DNA from: Prevotella sp.
GTDB taxonomy: Bacteria; Bacteroidota; Bacteroidia; Bacteroidales; Bacteroidaceae
Assembly: GCA_017475265.1 (NCBI GenBank)
Contig: JAFVFY010000072.1
Location: forward strand, 1-64,000
Direction: 5' to 3'
DNA: 64,000 bases
Part shown: positions 1 through 8,783 of the stretch, one piece after another
Layout: every line of letters starts with the position of its first letter
Numbering within the stretch: position 1 is the stretch's first letter
Notes under the pieces: model-generated
What the model saw: only the letters and a program-made list of their open reading frames with translations
Databases searched by the model: none
What the model was told of the DNA's origin: nothing
Position numbers and translations under genes: made by a program

Positions 1-520
1 ACAAAACCAGTGCTTTTCTACTACAAACCCACCCACTTACTACCATTAGACTGGCTGGTTGGCTCAAAAAAGGCCTCAATGGATGCCTCGAACACCCTTT
101 TTCGGGGTATTTCCCAACCGCGAAAAACACCAGTTTTAAGCGAAATAGAGGCAAACAAGTGTTAAGTTTATGTAATTTTAAGTCGCTTTCTGCACAAAAG
201 AGGGAGATTTGTGCAGGGTTATGAAGCGCGATTCCTGCAAAAAACAGCCAGTTTGGGCAGGTTCTTGCGCTAGATGGTCATCTTTTAGGAACACTTTTTT
301 CTGTACTTTTTCTTTACATTTTGGCAAAATAGTTTGGCAAACTTTTCCTATGGGCGCTTCGCTCAAAATTATATAAAAATTAAATCGAAAAATTATAGGC
401 GCTCGGCTTTCTTGCTCTGGCAAGCGTCTCCTATCGTCGCCGAGCGGCCGCTTTGCTTGCAAAGAACTATGCAGCCAGAAGAAAAACACGTTTTCCTTTG
501 GTTCTTTGTTCGCTTATTCG
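1..520. other. Region without a supportable gene
   Basis: No convincing coding sequence is visible on either strand. Open frames of about 100 codons occur on both strands around 178-636, but they have low-complexity, charge-skewed products, no recognisable domain, and no promoter or start context. The last part leads into the promoter of the pseudogene that follows. It may be decayed flank of that gene. Confidence 0.5.
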
Positions 521-528
521 TACCTTTG
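521..528 (+). promoter_or_regulatory. Bacteroidota-type -7 promoter box, TACCTTTG
   Basis: This is an exact match to the TAnnTTTG box used by the primary sigma factor of Bacteroidota. It lies 28 bases before the ATG of the AAA-ATPase-like pseudogene, so the broken gene may still be transcribed. Confidence 0.7.
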
Positions 529-556
529 CACCGACAAACCAAAACAACCGACGATT

Positions 557-1662
557 ATGGCACAGAAGAGAAAATACCCCGTGGGCATCCAGAGCTTCGA
601 GAGCCTTCGCATGGACGGCTACGTGTACGTCGATAAGACCCCGCTCATCTACAAGATGATTACTGAGGGCAAGCCCTACTTCCTCAGCCGCCCGCGCCGC
701 TTCGGCAAGTCGCTGCTGGTAAACACGCTGGCCGCCGTCTTCGAGGGCCGTCGTGACCTGTTCGAGGCGTTCACCACGAAGCAGGGCATCGAGCAGCCGC
801 AGCTCTTCATCGCCCGTACGGACTGGGAGTGGGAGAAATACCCCGTACTGCGCTTCGACTTCAGCAAGGACCTGCTGGGCATCGGTCAGCTGGATCTATT
901 GATAGACAAGATGCTGGAGCGCTATGAACAGCAGTACGGTATCACGCCCGCAACTCCGGACACCTTCCTCCGCATGGACACGCTCGTGCGCAAGGCTCAC
1001 GAGGACACAGGCAAGCGCGTGGTGCTGCTCGTCGACGAGTACGACAAGATGATGCTCCACAGCATCGGCGACGAGGAGATGGCCGCGGACGTCAAGGCCC
1101 GCTTCAAGAACCTCTTCAGCCCGCTGATGGATCTGGATGAGCACCTGCAGTTCGTCTTCTAGACATGTACACCCTGGGCTTCCCCAACGTGGAGGTGCGC
1201 ACAGGCTTTTCCGGCTGCCTCTACAGCTATGTCACCAACACTACGCCAGACAACCGCGACCGCAATGTTTTGAAGAAAGCCTACAAGATGTTCGAGCGCA
1301 ACGACGACCTCCCCACATTCATCGAGGCCATCAAAACATTCTACTCCGGCGTGCTTGTGCCCCCTAAGTTAGGGGGCTTTGACGCCCTGCTCTACACCCT
1401 ACTCACGGCTTTCGGTGCCGACGTCCGCGCCGAGGAACCGACGGCCAAGGGTTGCAGCGACATCACCTTGTTCATGCCCCGAAGCATCTACGTCATGGAG
1501 CTGAAGTACAACGACACCGCCGAGGCTGCCCTCGAACAGATCAACCGCAAGGGCTACGCCGACAAGTACGCCCTCGACGGCCGTCCCGTCACGAAAGTCG
1601 GCATCGCCTTCTCCTCCGAGGAGCGCAACATCACCGACTGGAGCAGCGAGCCGAAGGCTTAA
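557..1662 (+). pseudogene. AAA-ATPase-like / PD-(D/E)XK nuclease family protein, broken (internal deletion plus frameshift)
   Basis: The first part (557-1162, about 201 codons) is the N-terminal AAA-ATPase_like domain found with DUF1703 nucleases: a YVDKTPLIY entry motif, a P-loop-like segment with RRFGKSLL, and a Walker B-like VVLLVDEYDK. It stops at a TAG after DEHLQFVF. The second part (about 1165-1662) is in another frame and resumes much further along the family, ending with the C-terminal nuclease region (TLLTAFGADVRAEEPT, then an ELKY motif with the nuclease Glu/Lys). Intact members are usually near 520 residues, so about 150 central residues are missing. A 19-bp palindrome at 1359-1377 interrupts the C-terminal part and is translated as a PPKLGG stretch. 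Intact homologues are common and often multicopy in Prevotella and Bacteroides; their role is not settled. Confidence 0.8.
1359..1377. repeat. Solo palindrome of the CCCCCTAAGTTAGGGGG family inside the pseudogene
   Basis: The palindrome core is identical over 17 bp to the outer palindromes of the inverted-repeat element in the cysK leader (3728-3852). Here it stands alone, inside the reading frame of the C-terminal half of the pseudogene, where family members have a different sequence. Confidence 0.75.
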
Positions 1663-1681
1663 TGTAGAGATTCGTGGATTT

Positions 1682-2233
1682 TCACAACTTGTCAATGATT
1701 CTGTGCAGCGTCACGCCCAGACTGTTGTTGTTTAGCACTTGTCCAAACTGACGGACGTTCATTCTCAGTGCTTGCCTGAGGCATTTGAAGCCTTCCTTGT
1801 CGTGGAGCGTATTTAGTTTCTGTGGAGTCATATAGTGAAGCAGTAGGCGGAAGAACTCCGACTGTCCGCTGCCCTTTGGTATGTTGATGTAGCAATCCCC
1901 CTTTGCGTTTACCTGCCACTCTATCTTGTTGGCAGTGAGCAGTTCGGTCAGTCGGTCGCAGAACTCCTCGCGCCTTTTGAAGTCGATATATTGTGCGAAG
2001 AGCGAACGGATGCAGTTTGCCTGCTGGCGGAATTGTTTCTCCATGGTGAGGCTTTTGACAGAATCCATGTCGGTGATGCGTATTATTACTTGTCTCAGGT
2101 AGCGTCCGTCTTTCGACATGCTGCTGTACACGACATGTTCTGATGACACCTCTCCGCATGTCGGTAGTGATGGTAGGGGGAACGTTGCTCCCCCTGCCAC
2201 CAAGCGGCTGAGTGTGTCATCTTTCTTTGCCAT
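1682..2233 (-). CDS. Conserved hypothetical protein, 183 residues
   Basis: I do not recognise a named family. The product begins MAKKDDTLSRL, has a basic, helix-rich body (FRQQANCIRSLFAQYIDFKRREEFCDR) and ends LGVTLHRIIDKL; it has no signal peptide or membrane segment. The ATG at 2233 is preferred to an in-frame TTG two codons upstream. A TACCTTTG box on the same strand at 2604-2611 would give an unusually long leader of about 360 nt. A DNA- or RNA-associated accessory protein is possible from the basic composition, but that is a guess. Confidence 0.6.
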   Translation of the reverse strand: MAKKDDTLSRLVAGGATFPLPSLPTCGEVSSEHVVYSSMSKDGRYLRQVIIRITDMDSVKSLTMEKQFRQQANCIRSLFAQYIDFKRREEFCDRLTELLTANKIEWQVNAKGDCYINIPKGSGQSEFFRLLLHYMTPQKLNTLHDKEGFKCLRQALRMNVRQFGQVLNNNSLGVTLHRIIDKL

Positions 2234-2603
2234 AGGCAATGAACGTTTTTAATTGTTATGTACATGCTTCATTGTTGCTGCCCCTGATACACGCTGCGCC
2301 AGTGTCTGCCAACGCTACGCCACTCAGTAATGTGGATGCATAAACACAGTGAGATTCACTCCACTGTGTGCCCGCACACTTTTGGGGGCAAGTTTTTTTT
2401 TATTTTCATCCCAACAGCCCATTTCGGATGCTTTATTCTTTTCGTAAAGAAGTGCTGGGCTGAACGCTTTCGCAGATGAAACCCTAGTGCTGTGTCGTTT
2501 TTTCGACTGGCTCAGAGGCTCTGCGTGTTAACGTACACTTCTATGTAAACCGAAGTCGCGGAAACCCGTCCGACAAATGACTGAAACCCGTTCAATCACC
2601 TTG
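2234..2603 (-). other. Long putative 5' leader of the 183-residue gene
   Basis: No gene is seen here. Between the minus-strand promoter box and the ATG the sequence holds a perfect 8-bp hairpin with 10-nt loop (ACACAGTG / CACTGTGT, about 2344-2369) and a longer-range 7-bp pairing (CAGCCCA / TGGGCTG). On the plus strand a GCCC/GGGC pairing is followed by a run of T residues near 2395, which could also act as a terminator in that direction. Confidence 0.4.
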
Positions 2604-2611
2604 CAAAGGTA
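2604..2611 (-). promoter_or_regulatory. -7 promoter box TACCTTTG on the minus strand
   Basis: The plus strand reads CAAAGGTA, the exact complement of the Bacteroidota box. The only gene on this strand downstream is the 183-residue hypothetical gene. Confidence 0.6.
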
Positions 2612-2825
2612 CTAAAAAATTGGTTCGGTTGTATCTGGAATCGTGATTATTTAACAAAAACTAACTGCAATCTCAGTAGACTGCTTCAACACAGAGAACA
2701 CTGAGGAATGATTAAACTGCACAGTACGCAAAGGTGGGCGTGCTGGCCATTGACACAGCACGCCCATCGAAGTCTTCATCGTTCAGCCAGGCCCAGGACC
2801 CGGCAACATGAAGGAGGACTAGGCA

Positions 2826-2987
2826 ATCAGTGTGGAGCGGGCACAACTGCTGCTCTTCACCACCGACAAGGCGGTGAAGGAAGTGGCCTACACCCTGGGC
2901 TTCAGCGACGAGAACTACTTCATCCGTCTGTTCCGCAAGCATACGGACACCACTCCACAGGAATACCGCCGAAGGCTGCGACGGTAG
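2826..2987 (+). pseudogene. AraC-family transcriptional regulator, C-terminal fragment only
   Basis: This frame encodes 53 residues that match the second helix-turn-helix of AraC regulators: [18 protein letters not shown], then [17 protein letters not shown], then a stop. No start codon or upstream DNA-binding or sensor region is present in any frame nearby; upstream the frame closes at once. It is a decayed end of a regulator, with no remaining function likely. Confidence 0.75.
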
Positions 2988-3070
2988 AGAAAACGGCCCC
3001 AAAGGATGGCATACCGAAGGAAGGCCGATAAGAAATATTCGTTTTTTTTTGCAGTTCTGTTTTTTCTTCG

Positions 3071-3078
3071 TACCTTTG
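3071..3078 (+). promoter_or_regulatory. -7 promoter box TACCTTTG
   Basis: Exact consensus 32 bases before the ATG of the phosphatase pseudogene. Confidence 0.65.
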
Positions 3079-3110
3079 CAGCGGTCAAATAACTGTTAGT
3101 TATTAATGTT

Positions 3111-3646
3111 ATGAAGAAAAAGCTGTGTTTGATATCCCTTGTGCTCCTGTTGCTGTCAACGGGAGCCATTAGTGTTTGGGCTGAAGAGACACTCCCGCCC
3201 AAACTCCAAAAACTCACCGATGAGACCTATCATTATTATAGTTCTCGCGCGACGGACGAGTTTTTTGAAACTGTGAATGCGGTGAAAGATGCCACCGAGT
3301 TCTCCAACTATCAGGAGACCTATTACCGGGCTTGCCTCTGCTCAACGGCGAATACATGAAGATAGAGTCGAACGCACCCATCGGGCTGTGGCCGGAAGTG
3401 GAGTTCGAAGGAGAGGAGGTGGATGACATGCACGGAAAGACACTCTTTGTGTATACCGACGGCATTAACGAAGCTGAAAACATCCATCAGGAGCAGTTCG
3501 GCGATGCCCGCCTGCAAGCGTTGTTGCGGAAAGACTTGGGCGATGCACGTCAGACTGCTGAGACCATCCATAAGGCCGTGGAGGACTTTGTTGGTGGGGC
3601 CGAACCTAGCGACGACTTAACCAAAATGTGTATCAAAATGAAGTGA
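3111..3646 (+). pseudogene. SpoIIE/PP2C-type phosphatase with N-terminal sensor region, broken by a large internal deletion
   Basis: The first frame (3111 to about 3330) encodes a signal peptide (MKKKLCLISLVLLLLST) and the start of a periplasmic helical-repeat region. The second frame (about 3332-3646) encodes the last 100 residues of a SpoIIE-type phosphatase: NAPIGLWPEVEFE, LFVYTDGINEAEN and the C-terminal SDDLTKMCIKMK, which carry the typical TDG and DD(L/M)T motifs. Intact proteins of this layout are around 600-700 residues, so most of the sensor, the membrane helix and half of the catalytic domain are gone and the frames no longer match. This is the third broken regulatory or accessory gene in 3 kb. 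Confidence 0.75.
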
Positions 3647-3709
3647 ATACCAAACTTGTGGTATATAGAATGACATGAAAAAGGGATTGTGGGAGTGAGG
3701 AAATCGCCG

Positions 3710-3717
3710 TACCTTTG
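3710..3717 (+). promoter_or_regulatory. -7 promoter box TACCTTTG for cysK
   Basis: Exact consensus. The start of transcription would fall near 3724, immediately before the inverted-repeat element, so the whole element would be in the cysK leader. Confidence 0.65.
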
Positions 3718-3727
3718 CACCGTCATT

Positions 3728-3852
3728 AGCCCCCTAAGTTAGGGGGATGGGGGTCTGAACGGACCAAAAGCAAAATGGGAAAGTGATTTTTTTACATTAT
3801 TATTAATTAACGGGTGGTCGTTCAGACCCCCAACCCCCTAACTTAGGGGGCT
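3728..3852. repeat. 125-bp inverted-repeat element (REP/MITE-like) in the cysK leader
   Basis: The arms 3728-3761 and 3819-3852 are reverse complements over 34 bases with one mismatch. Each arm begins with a nested palindrome (CCCCCTAAGTTAGGGGG) followed by (A/T)TGGGGGT and CTGAACG. The 57-base centre is AT-rich and non-coding. There is no transposase. The same arm plan (short palindrome, then TTGGGGGT) occurs in the element at 49589-49701. Confidence 0.85.
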
Positions 3853-3868
3853 TAAAAAGGTAAGGATT

Positions 3869-4816
3869 ATGAGTAAGATTGCAAAGCAGCTGACCGAGCT
3901 CGTCGGCAACACCCCACTTCTGGAGCTCAACAAGTATTCAACGGCAAAGGGTCTGGAGACCCCAGTCATTGCCAAGGTAGAGTTTTTCAATCCCGGCGGC
4001 AGCGTGAAGGACCGCATCGCGCTGGCCATGATAGAGGACGCGGAAGCTAAGGGCATCCTGAAGCCCGGCGCCACCATCATCGAGCCAACGAGCGGTAACA
4101 CGGGCGTAGGACTGGCACTGGTATCGGCCGTCAAGGGTTACCATCTTATCCTTACCATGCCCGAGACCATGAGCGTGGAGCGCCGCAACCTGGTGAAGGC
4201 CTACGGGGCCGAGGTGCGCCTCACCTCTGGAAAGGACGGCATGCCTGGTGCCATCCGCGCCGCCGAGGAGCTGCGCGACTCGATTCCCGGAGCCGTCATC
4301 CTGCAACAGTTTGAGAACCCCGCCAACCCTGCCAAGCATTACGCCACCACGGGTTCTGAGATCTGGCGCGACACCGACGGCAAGGTGGACATCTTCGTAG
4401 GCGGTGTGGGTACCGGCGGCACCATCTCGGGTACGGGCAAGTACCTGAAGGAGCAGAACCCCAACGTGAAGATCATCGCCGTGGAGCCGAAGTCAAGCCC
4501 CGTGCTGAACGGCGGACAGAGCGGCCCGCACAAGATTCAGGGCATCGGCGCCGGCTTCATCCCCAAGACTTACGATGCCGCCATCATCGACGAAGTCTTC
4601 GACGTGGAGAACGACGATGCCATCCGCACTGGCCGTGAGGTGGCCCAGCAGGAAGGCCTTCTGGTTGGTATCTCAGCAGGTGCCGCCCTCTTCGCCGCCA
4701 TCGAGGTGGCCAAGCGTCCTGAGAACAAGGGTAAGAAGATTGTGGTGCTGTTGCCCGACACCGGCGAGCGCTACCTCTCCACCGTGCTCTACGCCTTCGA
4801 GGATTATCCCCTTTGA
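3869..4816 (+). CDS. cysK: Cysteine synthase A (O-acetylserine sulfhydrylase)
   Basis: This is a pyridoxal-phosphate enzyme that makes L-cysteine from O-acetylserine and sulfide in the cytoplasm. The 315-residue length is normal for CysK. Visible motifs are the Schiff-base lysine in [11 protein letters not shown] (about residues 37-47), the substrate loop PTSGNTG, the phosphate-binding [10 protein letters not shown] and the C-terminal [12 protein letters not shown]. The gene has its own promoter, but an inverted-repeat element lies between promoter and start, so the mRNA leader should fold into a long hairpin. Its last 13 bases overlap the end of the convergent transporter gene. No other sulfur-metabolism gene is adjacent. 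Confidence 0.97.
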   Translation: MSKIAKQLTELVGNTPLLELNKYSTAKGLETPVIAKVEFFNPGGSVKDRIALAMIEDAEAKGILKPGATIIEPTSGNTGVGLALVSAVKGYHLILTMPETMSVERRNLVKAYGAEVRLTSGKDGMPGAIRAAEELRDSIPGAVILQQFENPANPAKHYATTGSEIWRDTDGKVDIFVGGVGTGGTISGTGKYLKEQNPNVKIIAVEPKSSPVLNGGQSGPHKIQGIGAGFIPKTYDAAIIDEVFDVENDDAIRTGREVAQQEGLLVGISAGAALFAAIEVAKRPENKGKKIVVLLPDTGERYLSTVLYAFEDYPL

Positions 4817-5712
4817 TGAATTCTTCGTCTTGCCGACATGTACATGCCCGTGATGATGAGCACGGTGCCGACGAGGAACCACGACGTGATGCGCTCTGAC
4901 AGCACCATACGGGCCACGATGATGGTGCAGACAGGATTCAGGTAGACATAGTTGGTGGCAATGACGGCTCCCAGCCCCTTGATGACCCAGCTCCATGCCA
5001 GATAGCACAGCATGGAGGCTACACACCCCAGAAACAGCAGACCCGCCAGGATGTCGCTACGCAGCAACAGCGACAACGGGGGGAACTCGGGAAAGGCGAC
5101 ATAATAGGGAATCATGGTGAGCAGACCGTAGAAGAACACCTTCCGCGTGATGAACATCGAACTGTAACGCTGGCTTGCGGGGATCATCAGCAGGCTGTAA
5201 AAAGCCCAGCAGAGACACGCCCCGAAAGCCAGCGCATCGCCTATGGGCGAGAGATGCAGTACAAAGCGACCGTTCAGCACTACTACGCTTGTGCCCAGAG
5301 CGGCCATCAGCGACCCGACCGTCTGCAAGCGGGACATCCGTTCAGACTTGTAGAACAGCGCAATAATGAGGGCGGCAAAAAGAGGGCAAAGGCACACGAT
5401 CAGCGACGTGTTGGTCGTCGTGGTGTAGTTCAGCGCGTTGTTCTCGGTGAGGAAATACAGGGAGCCGCCCGTAATGCCCAGCCCCATCATCAGCAGCTCG
5501 TCCTTCCAGGAACTTGCCAGCCATCGGTGGTGTCCTCTCGACAGAGAGAACACCAGCATCAGCATGTAGGCAATCATAAAGCGCAGGGTGAAGATATGCT
5601 CTGCCGACAGGCCACCCAGAAGCAGCAGTTTCGTACTCACAAACGTTGAGCCCCATACCGCTACCGTAGCAAATGCCGTGAGGTGATACCAGAAGGAACG
5701 GTTTCTCTTCAT
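4804..5712 (-). CDS. EamA/DMT-family transporter (10-TM exporter-like)
   Basis: The 302-residue product is almost entirely hydrophobic, with about ten membrane helices in two EamA repeats; the first repeat starts [14 protein letters not shown] and the second includes [16 protein letters not shown] and the C-terminal [16 protein letters not shown]. Members export amino acids or other metabolites, or are of unknown substrate; nothing here defines it. I start at the ATG at 5712 ([11 protein letters not shown]) since the open frame upstream encodes an atypical hydrophobic leader. A TAATTTTG box (5719-5726) lies just upstream, giving an almost leaderless transcript. It converges on cysK. Confidence 0.85.
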   Translation of the reverse strand: MKRNRSFWYHLTAFATVAVWGSTFVSTKLLLLGGLSAEHIFTLRFMIAYMLMLVFSLSRGHHRWLASSWKDELLMMGLGITGGSLYFLTENNALNYTTTTNTSLIVCLCPLFAALIIALFYKSERMSRLQTVGSLMAALGTSVVVLNGRFVLHLSPIGDALAFGACLCWAFYSLLMIPASQRYSSMFITRKVFFYGLLTMIPYYVAFPEFPPLSLLLRSDILAGLLFLGCVASMLCYLAWSWVIKGLGAVIATNYVYLNPVCTIIVARMVLSERITSWFLVGTVLIITGMYMSARRRIHQRG

Positions 5713-5718
5713 GAGGCG

Positions 5719-5726
5719 CAAAATTA
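5719..5726 (-). promoter_or_regulatory. Possible -7 box TAATTTTG, near-leaderless
   Basis: It matches TAnnTTTG on the minus strand and ends only 6 bases from the transporter ATG. If used, the transcript would start at or next to the start codon. Confidence 0.35.
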
Positions 5727-5810
5727 CGGAATAAATGCGGATTGGCCAAGGGAAAGGGTGAAAAATTACAAAAAAGGAGAGCAAAATTTGCGCAGCACAC
5801 GGGAAATGCG

Positions 5811-5818
5811 TACCTTTG
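5811..5818 (+). promoter_or_regulatory. -7 promoter box TACCTTTG for lpxA
   Basis: Exact consensus about 100 bases before the lpxA ATG. Confidence 0.65.
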
Positions 5819-5918
5819 CAGCCTGTAAAGACTAATATGGCACGTTTCTATCATCCGATAAGGCCATATTTTTTCCTCACAACAATATCTTTTCCTGAAA
5901 CCAACAGAGTATTGAGAT

Positions 5919-6689
5919 ATGAACAAGATTCATGCTTTGGCAGTGGTAGACCCTGAAGCCATCCTTGGCGATAACAACGTGATAGGTCCCTTCTGCGTGA
6001 TAAACAAGAATGTTGTCATAGGCGACAACAACAAGTTCCTCAACAGCGTCACCGTGCACGAGGGTGCCCGCATTGGCTCGGGCAACGAGTTCTTCCCTGG
6101 TGCCAGCATCGCTACCAAGCCCCAGGACCTGAAGTTCCAAGGGGAAGAGACCATCTGCGTGATTGGCGACAACAACAGCATCCGCGAGAACGTCACCATC
6201 AGCCGTGGAACAGCCTCAAAGGGTAAGACCGTCGTGGGCAACGGCAACCTGCTCATGGAGAACATGCACATCGCCCACGACTGCGTCATTGGCAACGGTT
6301 GCATCATCGGCAACTCGACGAAGTTCGCCGGCGAGGTGGTGGTCCACGACAACGCCATCATCTCGGCCGAAGTGCTGGTACATCAGTTCAACAACATCGG
6401 TAGCTACGTGATGATACAGGGCGGCAGCCGAACCAGCCAGGACATTCCACCATACATCATCGCGGGTAAGGAACCCATACGCTTCGCCGGTGTGAACCTC
6501 ATCGGACTGCGTCGCCGAGGCTTTGCCAACGAGACCATTGAAATGATTCACGATGCCTACCGCATCATCTACGCACAGGGAATACTGAAGGACGGTATTG
6601 CCGAGGCACGCACGAAGTACCCTGATTCGAAGGAAGTGGAATATATCTGCTCGTTTATCGAGTCATCAAAGCGCGGCATCATCCGTTAA
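5919..6689 (+). CDS. lpxA: Acyl-ACP--UDP-N-acetylglucosamine O-acyltransferase
   Basis: LpxA catalyses the first step of lipid A synthesis in the cytoplasm. The 256-residue product is a left-handed beta-helix of hexapeptide repeats (IGDNNVIGPF, IGSGNEF, IGNGCIIGNS). The catalytic histidine is in NMHIAHDCVIGN (about residues 120-131), followed by VHQFNNIGSYVMIQGG and the C-terminal helical segment beginning GVNLIGLRRRGF. In many Bacteroidales lpxA follows lpxD and lpxC/fabZ; here it stands with its own promoter, and rho follows. The TAA stop is the first part of an 11-bp tandem array that fills the whole gap to rho. Confidence 0.97.
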   Translation: MNKIHALAVVDPEAILGDNNVIGPFCVINKNVVIGDNNKFLNSVTVHEGARIGSGNEFFPGASIATKPQDLKFQGEETICVIGDNNSIRENVTISRGTASKGKTVVGNGNLLMENMHIAHDCVIGNGCIIGNSTKFAGEVVVHDNAIISAEVLVHQFNNIGSYVMIQGGSRTSQDIPPYIIAGKEPIRFAGVNLIGLRRRGFANETIEMIHDAYRIIYAQGILKDGIAEARTKYPDSKEVEYICSFIESSKRGIIR

Positions 6690-6817
6690 CTCCCCCTTAA
6701 CTCCCCTTTAACTCCCCTTTAACTCCCCCTTAACTCCCCCTTAACTCCCCCTTAACTCCCCCTTAACTCCCCTTTAACTCCCCCATAACTCCCCCTTAAC
6801 TCCCCCTTAACTCCCCT
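6686..6817. repeat. Tandem array, 12 copies of an 11-bp unit (TTAACTCCCCY), filling the lpxA-rho gap
   Basis: Twelve consecutive 11-bp units, TTAACTCCCCC or TTAACTCCCCT with one ATAACTCCCCC, start inside the last sense codon of lpxA (the stop TAA is part of unit 1) and end 9 bases before the rho ATG. Because 11 is not a multiple of 3, the TAA in each unit rotates through all three forward frames. Confidence 0.95.
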
Positions 6818-6826
6818 ATAAATAAT

Positions 6827-8722
6827 ATGTATAACAAGGAACAATTAGAGAAGATGGAGCCCATCCAGCTCATGGAGATAGCCACATCGATGGGCATCAA
6901 AGTCACTCCCGACAGCCAGAAGGAGGCTGTCATCTACGACATACTCGACAAGGCTGCAGTAGACGTGGCCACCAGCGGACTGGTAGAAAAGCCCAAACGC
7001 AAATACACCCGCAGGGAAAAAAACGCAGAGAGCGCAGAGACGACAGAGACCGCAGAGGCCACGGAGAAACCTAAGCGCAAAGGACGCAAGACGAAGGCGG
7101 AAAAGGAAGCCGAAGCAGCTGCCCAGGCTGAAGAGGCTCAACAGCCAACAGCCACAGAGGCTCAGGAAGCCCCTGAAAAGCCTAAGCGCAAGGGGCGCAA
7201 GACGAAGGCCGAAAAGGATGCCGAAGCAGCTGCCCTGGCAGCCGCCAGCGTAGGGGCAGGCCCCGTGCCAGCCCGCGACAGCTCGTCTGACTCCGCCATT
7301 TCTGATGTCCCAGAAGCCGAAGACAGTACCGCTCTGCCCTTCAACGACGATACTCCCGACCCAGAGATGCTCGAACAGCTGCAGCAGAAGATGGAGTATC
7401 ATAATCAGGGCGTATGGGAGGGCGACCCCGGCGACGGCACCGACTTTATCGTCGTCACCGATATTCCCATTGAAGACAATGCCGCCTTGCCCACCCTCGA
7501 CATCTTCGACCGTCCCACCGCCAGTGCCCCTCAGATGCCTGTCGAACAGCCGAAGGCTCAACGCACCAAGAAAGAGGAAAAGGCAGAGGGCAACTACGAC
7601 TTCGGAGACTTCATCACCGGCAACGGCGTGTTGGAGATTGTGCAGGACGGCTACGGATTCCTCCGCTCCAGCGACTACAACTACCTCTCCTCGCCCGACG
7701 ACATCTACGTTTCACAGCAGCAGGTGAAGAAGTATTCGCTCAAGACGGGCGACGTCGTGGAGTGCACCGTGCGCCCGCCTCACGAGAACGACAAGTACTT
7801 CCTGCTCTCCACCGTGATGAGCATCAACGGGCGGCATCCCGCCGAAGTGCGCGACCGCGTGTCCTTCGAGCACTTGACGCCCCTCTTCCCCGAGGAGAAG
7901 TTCAACCTCACCGGCGACCCGCGGACCACCAATCCCTCGACGCGCATCGTAGACCTCTTCGCCCCCATCGGCAAGGGCCAGCGCGCCCTCATCGTGGCCC
8001 AGCCCAAGACGGGTAAGACCATCCTGATGAAGGACATCGCCAATGCCATCGCCGCCAACCACCCCGAGGCCTACATCATGATGCTGCTCATCGACGAGCG
8101 TCCCGAGGAGGTCACCGACATGAGCCGCACCGTCAACGCCGAGGTCATCGCCTCGACCTTCGACGAGCCTGCCGAGCGTCACGTCAAGATTGCCGGCATC
8201 GTGCTGGAGAAGGCCAAGCGCATGGTGGAGTGCGGCCACGACGTGGTCATCTTCCTCGACAGCATCACCCGTCTGGCCCGTGCCTACAACACCGTCAGCC
8301 CCGCCAGCGGCAAGGTGCTCACCGGTGGTGTCGACGCCAACGCCCTGCAGAAGCCCAAGCGTTTCTTCGGAGCTGCCCGAAAGATAGAAGGCGGCGGCTC
8401 GCTGACCATCATCGCCACTGCCCTCGTAGACACCGGCTCGAAGATGGACGAGGTCATCTTCGAGGAATTCAAGGGCACTGGCAACTCGGAAATCCAGCTC
8501 GACCGCATGCTCTCCAACAAGCGTATCTTCCCGAGCATCAACCTTGTGCAGTCGTCCACACGTCGCGACGACCTCCTGCAGGACCAGACCACCCTCAACC
8601 GCATGTGGATAGTCCGCAAGTTCATCGCCGAGATGAATCCCATCGAGGCCATGGACACCCTCCGCGACCGCATCATGCACAGCAAGAGCAACGAGGAATT
8701 TCTCATCTCCATGAACGGTTAG
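6827..8722 (+). CDS. rho: Transcription termination factor Rho with long charged N-terminal insertion
   Basis: Rho is a hexameric RNA-dependent ATPase that ends transcription. Of 631 residues, the N-terminal Rho_N-like helix region (1-50) is followed by about 190 residues of low-complexity K/E/A-rich sequence, including two copies of [13 protein letters not shown] (encoded near 7069 and 7180). The RNA-binding cold-shock-like domain starts about [17 protein letters not shown], and the ATPase core has Walker A in VAQPKTGKT, Walker B in [16 protein letters not shown] and the Q/R loops through [34 protein letters not shown]. Rho in Bacteroides thetaiotaomicron has a comparable disordered insertion linked to phase separation; a similar role here is inference. 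Confidence 0.97.
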   Translation: MYNKEQLEKMEPIQLMEIATSMGIKVTPDSQKEAVIYDILDKAAVDVATSGLVEKPKRKYTRREKNAESAETTETAEATEKPKRKGRKTKAEKEAEAAAQAEEAQQPTATEAQEAPEKPKRKGRKTKAEKDAEAAALAAASVGAGPVPARDSSSDSAISDVPEAEDSTALPFNDDTPDPEMLEQLQQKMEYHNQGVWEGDPGDGTDFIVVTDIPIEDNAALPTLDIFDRPTASAPQMPVEQPKAQRTKKEEKAEGNYDFGDFITGNGVLEIVQDGYGFLRSSDYNYLSSPDDIYVSQQQVKKYSLKTGDVVECTVRPPHENDKYFLLSTVMSINGRHPAEVRDRVSFEHLTPLFPEEKFNLTGDPRTTNPSTRIVDLFAPIGKGQRALIVAQPKTGKTILMKDIANAIAANHPEAYIMMLLIDERPEEVTDMSRTVNAEVIASTFDEPAERHVKIAGIVLEKAKRMVECGHDVVIFLDSITRLARAYNTVSPASGKVLTGGVDANALQKPKRFFGAARKIEGGGSLTIIATALVDTGSKMDEVIFEEFKGTGNSEIQLDRMLSNKRIFPSINLVQSSTRRDDLLQDQTTLNRMWIVRKFIAEMNPIEAMDTLRDRIMHSKSNEEFLISMNG

Positions 8723-8783
8723 GCCCTGAAGCGCCGACGTCCTCGTCAGCCAAAAAGACCTCATATACCTCTGAATACTATCA

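Noticed and set aside
178-489. 103-codon open frame on the minus strand
   Set aside because: No domain, no promoter or start context, and an unnatural composition; it overlaps other random frames.
2708-3031. 107-codon open frame on the plus strand
   Set aside because: It is out of frame with the recognisable AraC helix-turn-helix in the same DNA and has a His/Gln/Arg-rich shadow composition.
3718-3868. Riboswitch in the cysK leader
   Set aside because: The leader is accounted for by the long inverted-repeat element, and no conserved riboswitch core is recognisable.
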